From assembly GCA_016866775.1 (NCBI GenBank), contig VGLJ01000006.1, positions 1-50,314 of the forward strand: a DNA stretch of 50,314 bases, in the 5' to 3' direction. Both the position numbers and the translations under genes were made by a program. Within the stretch, counting starts at the first letter, position 1; every line of letters begins with the position of its first letter. Below are positions 41,394-48,433 of the stretch, in pieces. This DNA is from Candidatus Rokuibacteriota bacterium. GTDB taxonomy: Bacteria; Methylomirabilota; Methylomirabilia; Rokubacteriales; CSP1-6. The notes under the pieces are model-generated. The model saw nothing but the letters and a program-made list of their open reading frames with translations. It was not told where the DNA came from and did not search any database.

Positions 41394-41403
41394 GCCTCCT
41401 CCA

Positions 41404-42198
41404 TCACGGCCCCGACTCGGCGCAACGGAACCCCACGAAGTGGTGCCCGGCGGACGCGACGCGGCGCTCGTAGAAGCGGCGCCGCGTCACGCTGAGGTTC
41501 TCGGCCGGATCGTCGTGGCTCGCTCCGCGCACGACCACCGGCGCGCCCTCCGGAAACGCGGTCAACGGCCGCTGGGCGTCCTGGCTGAGAGGGTAGGGCA
41601 GGAGCGGGCTTGCCGTCCACTCGCGGAGGTTGCCGAGCAGGTCCTCGACGCCTTCGGGCGTGCGGCCGGCGGGCCGCGCCTCGCCGCGGTCCGTGGCGTT
41701 GTACGCGCGGCCGAAGACCGCGCGCTCGGGCGTCGGCGGCGCCGCGCCCCACGGGTAGCGGGCGCCCTGGAGGCCGCGCGCCGCGCGCTCCCACTCCGCT
41801 TCGGTCGGCAGGCGCCGGCCCTTCGACACGCAGTAGTCGCGCGCGCCGAACCACGAGACTTCCACGGCGGGATGCTCCGCGAATCCGGGATCGGCGATCC
41901 ATCGCCCGTCGCGCCGGTGGATGCGCGCGTCCGCATCGTCGTCGTCGTACCGCCGCCCATCCGGCCCGTTGAGCCCCGCGGCGTTCAGATACTCCGCGAA
42001 CTCGCGATTCGTGACTTTCCGGATCTGCAGACGAAACGCGGAGAGCGTGACCCGATGCGCCGGCGCCTCTTCCGGCGCGCCATCATCGCGTCCCATGACG
42101 AAGGCGCCGCCAGCGATCCGCACGAAGTCTCCCGCGCCGGCCGCCACGGTCGATAGCACGAGCGAGGAGACGATGACGAGCGCGATGACCCGGCGCAT
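41404..42198 (-). CDS. exported formylglycine-generating-enzyme (SUMF1) domain protein
   Basis: 264 residues. ATG 42198 is preferred to 42228 since MRRVIALVIVSSLVLSTVAA begins a proper signal peptide (cleavage after AGAG or near). SUMF1-fold pattern: FVRIAGGAFVMGRDDGAPEE, IRKVTNREFAEYLNAAGLNG, VSWFGARDYCVSKGRRLPTE, AEWERAARGLQG, VRGASHDDPAENLSVTRRRF and GFRCA. The catalytic Cys pair of true formylglycine enzymes is not evident, so this is a family relative of unknown role (EgtB, PvdO and others share the fold). The ligase ribosome binding site overlaps its stop. Confidence 0.82.
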   Translation of the reverse strand: MRRVIALVIVSSLVLSTVAAGAGDFVRIAGGAFVMGRDDGAPEEAPAHRVTLSAFRLQIRKVTNREFAEYLNAAGLNGPDGRRYDDDDADARIHRRDGRWIADPGFAEHPAVEVSWFGARDYCVSKGRRLPTEAEWERAARGLQGARYPWGAAPPTPERAVFGRAYNATDRGEARPAGRTPEGVEDLLGNLREWTASPLLPYPLSQDAQRPLTAFPEGAPVVVRGASHDDPAENLSVTRRRFYERRVASAGHHFVGFRCAESGP

Positions 42199-42222
42199 CG
42201 GCGCCGACTCTCTCACAGGGAG

Positions 42223-42303
42223 CGGCACTCGCGGAGGGCGGCGGCTTCACCGTCGCCCGAAGCGTGGGGGGCTTGGGGGGCCGCGAGAGGCGGCCCCTCA
42301 TGT
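42223..42303 (+). repeat. palindromic G-rich repeat, full copy 4
   Basis: Starts CGGCACTCGCGGAGGGCGG, an imperfect hairpin GGCGGCGG/CCGTCGCC with loop CTTCA, the core GTGGGGGGCTTGGGGGG and a hairpin GGGGCCGC/GCGGCCCC, ending CTCATGT. It fills the space between the FGE-domain gene and the stop codon of the response regulator. Confidence 0.8.
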
Positions 42304-42683
42304 CAACGAATCGTCAGGGCGGGCGGGCCGAGCGCGCTTTCGATTGCCGAGACGAGCACGGTGACGTCGAACGGCTTCGTGAGCGCGACGACGTGCGGAC
42401 GGTCCTTCACGGCACCGAGCTTGCCGGGATCGCCGGACACGACGATGACCGGCATCGTCTGCCACAGGGGTTGCGCGCGAAGCTGCGCGAGGAAGTCGAC
42501 GCCGCTGATGCCCGGGAGCGACAGATCGAGAATGAGCAGCTCGGGATGCAGCTCGTGCATCTGCTGGAGCGCTTCGTCGGGCGTGCCGACGGCGAGCGCG
42601 GGATAGCCGGCGTCTTCGACGATCGCGGCGATGATGTCCCGCAGATATTGCTGATCGTCCAGCACGAGCACCCTGGTCGCCAT
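42303..42683 (-). CDS. single-domain response regulator
   Basis: 126 residues; the whole protein is one receiver domain. Acidic pocket in VLVLDDQQ, phosphorylation Asp in LLILDLSLPGISG, conserved Ser in VIVVSGDPGK and Lys in ALTKPFD. No output domain, so it acts through protein contacts or as a phosphate relay. No kinase is adjacent; a hybrid kinase lies 5.7 kb away on the same strand. A palindromic repeat abuts its stop codon. Confidence 0.92.
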   Translation of the reverse strand: MATRVLVLDDQQYLRDIIAAIVEDAGYPALAVGTPDEALQQMHELHPELLILDLSLPGISGVDFLAQLRAQPLWQTMPVIVVSGDPGKLGAVKDRPHVVALTKPFDVTVLVSAIESALGPPALTIR

Positions 42684-42871
42684 GTCCGAGTGCTCAACCA
42701 GGCAAATTCACGCCCAATGTTTCACTCGCGGTCCCATGCGGACTTACGGCGCATGACGCGGTGCGCCCGGCGTCAAGCTGGCGGAAGTCGTGTCACCGCG
42801 CCAACGCGATGAAGCGATCCCCGCCGCCGGGCGTCAGACGAGGTGAAAGGGGGCGCACAAGGAGAAAAGCC

Positions 42872-43479
42872 ATGAACAACCCGTGGAAGCTCGCGACGCT
42901 GGCTCTCGCATTGGTCGGTGTGACGTCTCTCTCGACGGGCGTCACGACCGCGTATCTACTGCGTCCCAACACGACGACGACCACTGACATGGCGACGGCG
43001 GCGCCCGCGTACGCCGCGCCGGTCACTCGCGCCCGCCGGTGGCGGCACGGCCGGCCGTGCAGCCCGCCGTCGTGACGCAGCCGGCGGTCGCGACGCAGCC
43101 CGCGGTGGTTCGGCCGGTCGCGGTGCAGACCGTCGCCAGCGACTGCGCGACGGGTGGACAGCGTGCGATGAAGATCGCGAAGCCGGGCCTCATCGGTGCG
43201 CTCGGCGGCGCCGGCCTCGGCGCGATCGGCGGCGCCAGTGCCGGCGGCGGCAGTGGTGCGGGCAAGGGCGCGCTGATCGGCGGGCTCGCCGGCACGGCGC
43301 TCGGCGCGGGGTACGGCGCCTACAAGACCAAGCAGGAGTGCGGCACGATCTTCGGCAACAACACTCCGGGCTTCGCCACCGGCGCGCTGCAGGCGGCGGC
43401 CCCGGCCATCGCGCCGCAGGCCGCGCTTCGCGCGGTCCCGGGCGCGGGCGAAGTCATCACGGTCTACAACGCTCGCTAG
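42872..43479 (+). pseudogene. exported glycine-zipper protein, frameshifted
   Basis: ATG 42872 after AAGGAGAAAAGCC. The first frame gives a membrane anchor or signal, ATLALALVGVTSLSTGVTTA, then PAYAAPVTRA and a stop. The second frame continues AARPAVQPAVVTQPAVATQP, then the glycine zipper LIGALGGAGLGAIGGASAGG and KGALIGGLAGTALGAGYGAY. An indel near 43025-43038 separates them (total length 608, not a multiple of three). Joined, about 202 residues, like outer-membrane or periplasmic glycine-zipper proteins. Frameshift or base-calling error in GC-rich sequence. Confidence 0.7.
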
Positions 43480-43494
43480 GCGCGTCACGTGACA

Positions 43495-43570
43495 GGGTTC
43501 GAGCGGCGGCTTTGCCGCCGCCTTCGAGCCCTGGGGGGAGTCTCGAGGGGGGCCGTCGAGGCCCCCCTCG
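43495..43570 (+). repeat. double hairpin, divergent relative of the palindromic repeat
   Basis: A first imperfect hairpin (GCGGCGGC/GCCGCCGC with loop TTT, extended by TTCGA on both sides) and then a perfect 11-bp hairpin CGAGGGGGGCC/GGCCCCCCTCG with loop GTCGA at 43544-43570. The two-hairpin layout with G-rich linker is like the family, but the core differs. It is followed by ATTTTGAT and may work as a terminator for the glycine-zipper gene. Confidence 0.55.
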
Positions 43571-43589
43571 ATTTTGATATGTTTGGCCC

Positions 43590-45644
43590 GTGCGGTCCCG
43601 ATGGAATGACGCGGAAGCCGCAACCCTCTCCGGCCTCGATCTCCTCGTCTACGCGTCCCGGCTGATCGGCGCGGAAACCTCGCTCGTCGTCTGGGGCGGC
43701 GGCAACACCTCGATCAAGACGCGCGAGCACGATCACCGCGGCCGCGAGATCGACGTGCTCCGCGTGAAGGGCAGCGGCTCCGATCTGAAGTCGATCCAGC
43801 GCAAGGACTTCCCGGGCGTGCGCATGGACGACATCCTCGCGCTGCTCCCGCGTGACGACATGGGCGACCAGGAGATGGTGAGCTACCTCGCCCACGGACT
43901 GCTCGATCCCGGCGGCGTGCGGCCGTCGATCGAAACGCTGCTCCACGGCTTCGTCAGCGCGCACGCCGTCGTCCACACGCACGCCGACGCGATCGTGTCG
44001 CTCACCAACAACGACCGCGCGCGCGAGACCCTCACCGACGTCTACGGCAAGGACGTCATCCCGCTCGACTACCGGCGGCCGGGCTTCAAGATCTCGCGCG
44101 ACGTCGCGGACACGATCCGCGGGCATCCCGAGGCGAAGGCCCTCGTCCTCGCGAAGCACGGCACGATCTGCTGGGCCGCCACGATCAGGGAGGCGTACGA
44201 GGCGACGATCGAGCTGATCACTCGCGCCGAGGACGCCATCCGCGAGCGCCGGCGCGGACGCCAGGTCTTCGGGCCGCCGCGCGTGCGGGTCCTCGAGCCG
44301 GCGGAGCGCCGCGCCAGCGCGCTCGCGCTCGCGCCGAAGCTCCGCGGTCAACTCGGGCGCCGCACACGCGTGGTGATGACGTTCGACGACGCAGCACCCG
44401 TGCTGGAGTTCGTCTCTTCCCCCGAAGCGCCGGCGCTCTCGCAGATCGGCCCCGCGACGCCGGACCACACGATCTACACCAAGCGCCTGCCTGCGTACGT
44501 CCAGACGGACGGCGATCCCGCGAAGCTCGCCGCCGACGTCTCGGCCGGCGTCGATCGGTTCGTCGAGGACTACACGCGGTACTTCGAGTCGCAGCGGCAG
44601 GAAGGGGCCGCGCTGACCGATCCGTTCCCGCGCGTCGTGCTCGTGCCGGGCCTTGGCATGTTCACCGCGGGCAAGGACAAGCGGACGGCGGGGATCGTCG
44701 ACGACATCTATCACCACACGATCGACGTGATCGGCAACGCCGCCGCGTTCGGCCGGTACGCCTCGCTCTCCGCGAAGGATGCCTACGACGTCGAGTACTG
44801 GCCGCTCGAGCTCTACAAGCTCACGCTGGCGCCGCCGGACAAGGAGCTGGCGCGGCGCGTGGCGCTCGTCACCGGCGGCGGCTCGGGCATCGGGAAGGCG
44901 GTGGCGAAGAAGCTCGCCGCCGAGGGCGCCCACGTCGTCGTGACGGACCTCGACGTCGCGGGAGCGAATGCCGTCGCGAACGACGTGATCAAGGCGGTCG
45001 GCGCCGGCCGCGCGCTCGGGCTCGGCATGGACGTCACCGATGAAGGCTCGGTGCGCGCGGCGTTCGAGGAGTCGGTGCTGGCGTACGGGGGCATCGACAT
45101 CATCGTCTCCAACGCCGGGATCGCTCACGGCGCGTCCGTGGCCGACATGCGGCTCGAAGACTGGGAGCGCTCGTTCGCGGTGAACGCGCGCGGGCACTTC
45201 CTCGTCGCGCGCGAAGCCATGCGCGTGCTGATCGCGCAAGGGCTCGGCGGCGCGCTCGTGTTCGTCGCGACCAAGAACGTGATGTCGCCGGGGAAGGACT
45301 TCTCGGCCTACTCCGCGTCCAAGGCCGCGGAGGCCCAGCTCGCGAAGGTGCTGGCGCTCGAAGGCGCGCCGCACGGGATCCGCTCGAACATCGTGAATCC
45401 CGACGCCGTGTTCCAGGACTCGAAGCTCTGGTCGGAAGAGATCCGGCGCGAGCGCGCGGCCGCGCAAGGCATCGCGGTCGAGCAGCTCGAGGACTTCTAC
45501 CGGAAGCGCAACCTCCTCGCCGCCCGCATCCTGCCCGAGGACGTCGCCGAGGCCGTGCTGTTCCTCGCCTCCGACCGCTCGGCCAAGACGACCGGCTGCA
45601 CGCTGACGGTCGACGGCGGCGTGAAGGACGCGTTCCCCCGGTGA
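43590..45644 (+). CDS. bifunctional class II aldolase / short-chain dehydrogenase (RhaD-like)
   Basis: 684 residues from GTG 43590. Residues 1-about 410: class II aldolase/adducin domain with SLVVWGGGNTSIKTREHD, zinc ligands in VVHTHADAI and a third in AKHGTICWAA. Residues about 420-684: SDR domain with cofactor motif ALVTGGGSGIGKAVAKKLAA, IDIIVSNAGIAHGAS and the catalytic FSAYSASKAAEAQLAK (Tyr, Lys). This matches bifunctional rhamnulose-1-phosphate aldolase/lactaldehyde dehydrogenase proteins. Substrate not proved, but sugar-aldol cleavage plus oxidation of the aldehyde is the expected role. Confidence 0.92.
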   Translation: MRSRWNDAEAATLSGLDLLVYASRLIGAETSLVVWGGGNTSIKTREHDHRGREIDVLRVKGSGSDLKSIQRKDFPGVRMDDILALLPRDDMGDQEMVSYLAHGLLDPGGVRPSIETLLHGFVSAHAVVHTHADAIVSLTNNDRARETLTDVYGKDVIPLDYRRPGFKISRDVADTIRGHPEAKALVLAKHGTICWAATIREAYEATIELITRAEDAIRERRRGRQVFGPPRVRVLEPAERRASALALAPKLRGQLGRRTRVVMTFDDAAPVLEFVSSPEAPALSQIGPATPDHTIYTKRLPAYVQTDGDPAKLAADVSAGVDRFVEDYTRYFESQRQEGAALTDPFPRVVLVPGLGMFTAGKDKRTAGIVDDIYHHTIDVIGNAAAFGRYASLSAKDAYDVEYWPLELYKLTLAPPDKELARRVALVTGGGSGIGKAVAKKLAAEGAHVVVTDLDVAGANAVANDVIKAVGAGRALGLGMDVTDEGSVRAAFEESVLAYGGIDIIVSNAGIAHGASVADMRLEDWERSFAVNARGHFLVAREAMRVLIAQGLGGALVFVATKNVMSPGKDFSAYSASKAAEAQLAKVLALEGAPHGIRSNIVNPDAVFQDSKLWSEEIRRERAAAQGIAVEQLEDFYRKRNLLAARILPEDVAEAVLFLASDRSAKTTGCTLTVDGGVKDAFPR

Positions 45645-45648
45645 CCTG

Positions 45649-46572
45649 GTGACCGACGTCGTCGGCTTCGGCGCGCAGCTCAAGCCGCATCCGCCCGCCG
45701 AGCAGTGGGACACCGTGCGGGCCGTCGAGCGCGCGGGCTTCGACTCCGTGTGGACCGGCGACCACGTCTCGTTCCACAACCCGCTCTACGAGTCGCTGAC
45801 GCTGCTGGCCTCGTACGCGGCGATCACCACCCGCATCAGGCTCGGCACGGGCGTCTATCTCCTGGCGCTGCGTCCGCCGGCGGTCGCGGCGAAGATCACG
45901 GCGACGCTCGACGCGCTCTCCGGAGGCCGGCTCATCTTCGGCGTGGGCGTCGGCGGCGAGAACCCCAAGGAGTTCGAGCTCGCCGGCTCACCGCACAGGG
46001 AGCGCGGGGCGCGGGTGACCGAGGGCATCGACGTCGTCCGCACGCTCTGGCGCGACACGCCCGCGTCCTTCGACGGGCGCTTCACGAAGTTCAGCGGCGT
46101 GTCGATCGATCCGAAGCCCGTCCAGAAGCCGGGCCCGCCGATCTGGATCGGCGGGCGCTCCGACGCCGCGCTCGCCCGCGCCGGACGCCAGGGGGACGGC
46201 TGGATCTCCTACGTCGTGCAGCCGTCGCGCTTCAAGGAGAGCGTCGCCAAGATCCACGCCGCCGCCGGCGGCCGGCCGCTCGACGATTTCGTCGCCGCGC
46301 ACCTGACGTTCATCACCGTCGGCAAGGACTACGAGAGCGCGAAGGCGACGTGGGTGCGGCTCCTCACGAAGCGGTACGCGCAGGACTTCGGCCCGCTCGC
46401 CGAGAAGTACGGCGTGATCGGCACGCCGGCGCAGTGCGCGGAGCAGCTCCACAGGTTCGTGGACGCGGGCTGCCGCTACTTCGTGATGGACTCCATCGTG
46501 GACGGCGCCGAGGAGCAGGCGCACCTGGAGACCATCGCGGCCGAGATCATCCCCACGTTCCGGTCGCGCTGA
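45649..46572 (+). CDS. LLM-class flavin (F420-type) oxidoreductase
   Basis: 307 residues from GTG 45649. Luciferase-like TIM barrel: VGFGAQLKPHPPAEQWDTVR, FDSVWTGDHVSFHNP, TTRIRLGTGVYLLALRPPAV, LDALSGGRLIFGVGVGGENP and GPPIWIGGRSDAALARAGRQ. The TGDHV and GVGGENPKEFE elements point to the F420- or FMN-using LLM group rather than luciferase itself. The next gene is a flavin/NAD(P)H reductase-like protein 4 bases on, so the pair may form a two-component oxidoreductase; substrate unknown. Confidence 0.88.
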   Translation: MTDVVGFGAQLKPHPPAEQWDTVRAVERAGFDSVWTGDHVSFHNPLYESLTLLASYAAITTRIRLGTGVYLLALRPPAVAAKITATLDALSGGRLIFGVGVGGENPKEFELAGSPHRERGARVTEGIDVVRTLWRDTPASFDGRFTKFSGVSIDPKPVQKPGPPIWIGGRSDAALARAGRQGDGWISYVVQPSRFKESVAKIHAAAGGRPLDDFVAAHLTFITVGKDYESAKATWVRLLTKRYAQDFGPLAEKYGVIGTPAQCAEQLHRFVDAGCRYFVMDSIVDGAEEQAHLETIAAEIIPTFRSR

Positions 46573-46576
46573 CCCG

Positions 46577-47368
46577 GTGGCGGCGCCTCCGCGCGAGTGC
46601 CGCGCCGTGGTCGTCGCGACCCGCGCCCTGGCGCCCGCGATCCTCGAAGCCGACCTGCGCACGGAGGATCCGCCCGCACTCACGTTCGCCGCGGGTCAGT
46701 GGATCTCCGTGCCGTTCGGACCGAAGACCGTCCGCGCGTATTCGATCGCGTCGACGCCGCGGTCACCGTCGGTCATCACGCTCTCGGCCGACGTCACGCC
46801 GGGCGGACCGGGGTCGCGGTGGTTCCGCGAGCTCGCGCCCGGGATCGCGGTGACGTTCAAGGGCCCGCTCGGCGGGTTCGTCTTCGACCGCGCGGATGCC
46901 AGACACCCATTGTTCGTGGCCGAGGAAATCGGTATCGTCCCGATCCGGGCCATGCTCCGCGACCTCGACGAGCGCGGCGTCGCGCGCGCCACGACGCTCG
47001 TCTACTGGGCCCGGGACCCGGGCTGGCTCGTGTACGACGAGGACTTCCGGCGGCTCGCGGGCCGCAGGCCGAGCTTCAGCTATCGCCCGATCGTCGGCGC
47101 GTCGCTGGCCGCCGCGGTCGCCGCCGCGGCCGACGAGATCCTGGCCACTCGCGGAGGCGAGATCCCGGGCGGTCGCGGAGGGCCGGGATTCACTCCCGGG
47201 CCGGAGCGTGGGGGGGCTTGGGGGGACCGTCTCGGTCCCCCCATGTATGTCGCTCCCCCCATGGCATATGTCGCGGGGGGCGCGGCGACCATCGCGGCGG
47301 CGCGCGAGGTGCTGATGGCGCGCGGGCTCGACCGCAAGTCGATCAAGTGGGAGAAGTTCTATGGCTGA
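46577..47368 (+). CDS. ferredoxin-reductase-type FAD/NAD(P)-binding oxidoreductase with in-frame repeat insertion
   Basis: 263 residues from GTG 46577. The FAD domain shows GQWISVPFGP and RAYSIASTPR (R-x-Y-S), the NAD domain HPLFVAEEIGIVPIRAMLRD (variant of G-T-G-I-AP) and, near the end, AYVAGGAATIAAAREVLMAR (usual place of the Cys-Gly-Pro motif) and KSIKWEKFYG. Between residues about 191 and 225 lies GGEIPGGRGGPGFTPGPERG and GAWGDRLGPPMYVA, a Gly/Pro-rich insert encoded wholly by a palindromic repeat. The frame is kept. The insert falls in a surface loop before the last strand, so activity may survive. Confidence 0.82.
   Translation: MAAPPRECRAVVVATRALAPAILEADLRTEDPPALTFAAGQWISVPFGPKTVRAYSIASTPRSPSVITLSADVTPGGPGSRWFRELAPGIAVTFKGPLGGFVFDRADARHPLFVAEEIGIVPIRAMLRDLDERGVARATTLVYWARDPGWLVYDEDFRRLAGRRPSFSYRPIVGASLAAAVAAAADEILATRGGEIPGGRGGPGFTPGPERGGAWGDRLGPPMYVAPPMAYVAGGAATIAAAREVLMARGLDRKSIKWEKFYG
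47146..47246 (+). repeat. palindromic G-rich repeat, full copy 5, inside a coding sequence
   Basis: CACTCGCGGAG at 47146, a first hairpin round GATTCACTC, the core (GTGGGGGGGCTTGGGGGG here, one extra G) and a perfect hairpin TGGGGGGACC/GGTCCCCCCA with loop GTCTC, ending CATGT. It lies wholly inside the reductase gene and is read in frame. Confidence 0.82.
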
Positions 47369-47395
47369 GGTGGCCCGCGTGGCGCGGGCGGCGAG

Positions 47396-48433
47396 GTGAG
47401 CGTGCGCGTCACGATCCTGTGTCCGCATCTCCGGATCGCCGGCGGCGTGCGCGCGATCCTCACGTACGCCGATCGGCTCGCGCGGCGCGGCCATGCCGTG
47501 ACGGTCGTCGTGCCGGGCTCGCGCACCTGGTGGGGGAGCGTCCGTGACGGCGAGCGTCTCGACTGGGTCGACGACTTTCAACCCGAGATCCGCTGGGTGG
47601 CGCGCTGGAATGCGGGGAGCCTGCCGGAGGCGGACGTCGTGCTCGCCACCGCGTGGCAATCGGCGCCCATCGTCGCCGCCGCGCCCGCGCGCGCGGGCGC
47701 GAAGTTCTACCTCGTCCAGCATTACGAGAGCCTCTATCACGGGCCCGCCGACGCGGTCGACGCGACGTACCGGCTGCCGCTCACGAAGATCGTGATCTCG
47801 ACGTGGCTGCGCGACGTCATGCGCGAGAAGTTCGCCAGCGGCGCGGAGGTCCTCGTCACGCCGGTCGACGCCGCGCTTTTTCATCGCGTCCAGGTGACGC
47901 GTCCGCTCGCGCCGCTGCGCGTGCTGATGCTGCAGCACGACTACGCGTGGAAGGGCGTCGCCGACGGCATGGACGCCGTCGCGAAGGTCCGCGCGGGCGG
48001 CCGCGCGCTGCGCCTGGTGGGCTTCGGCGTGAAGCCGCCGGCCGACGGTGCGGGCTACGACGAGTACCACGCGAACCTGCCCCAGCAGGAGCTTGCGCAG
48101 CTCTACAGCGGCGTGGACGTCTATCTGTGCCCGTCGTGGGACGAAGGCCTCGGCATGCCCTCGATGGAGGCGATGGCGTGCGGGACCGCGCTCGTCACGT
48201 ACGACAACGGCGGCTCACGCGACTACGCGCGGGACGGGGAGACCGCGCTGGTGGCGCCGCGGCGCGACGTCGCCGCGCTGGCGGACGCGCTCGCGCGGAT
48301 GCTGAACGACGCGCCGCTCCGCCGGCGCCTCGCGGTGGCGGGGGCCGCCTACGTGCGGACGGCGTTCGACTGGGACCGCGCGGTGGCGCGCCTGGAGGCG
48401 CTCCTCACACGCGGAGGCGCGACTCCGAGCTGA
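47396..48433 (+). CDS. glycosyltransferase (GT4/GT-B type)
   Basis: 345 residues from GTG 47396. N-terminal Rossmann half: VTILCPHLRIAGGVRAILTY, DVVLATAWQSAPIVA. C-terminal half: VYLCPSWDEGLGMPSMEAMA, with the donor-binding Glu residues of E-G-x(4)-EAMA and CGTALVTYDNGGSRDYARDG. Typical GT4 retaining fold transferring sugar from a nucleotide donor to a lipid, glycan or protein acceptor. Its end overlaps the convergent kinase gene by 29 bases. Confidence 0.92.
   Translation: MSVRVTILCPHLRIAGGVRAILTYADRLARRGHAVTVVVPGSRTWWGSVRDGERLDWVDDFQPEIRWVARWNAGSLPEADVVLATAWQSAPIVAAAPARAGAKFYLVQHYESLYHGPADAVDATYRLPLTKIVISTWLRDVMREKFASGAEVLVTPVDAALFHRVQVTRPLAPLRVLMLQHDYAWKGVADGMDAVAKVRAGGRALRLVGFGVKPPADGAGYDEYHANLPQQELAQLYSGVDVYLCPSWDEGLGMPSMEAMACGTALVTYDNGGSRDYARDGETALVAPRRDVAALADALARMLNDAPLRRRLAVAGAAYVRTAFDWDRAVARLEALLTRGGATPS

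Noticed and set aside
48405-48433. Overlap of glycosyltransferase and kinase 3' ends as sign of a wrong stop
   Set aside because: Both C-termini are plausible and 29-base convergent overlaps are common in compact genomes.
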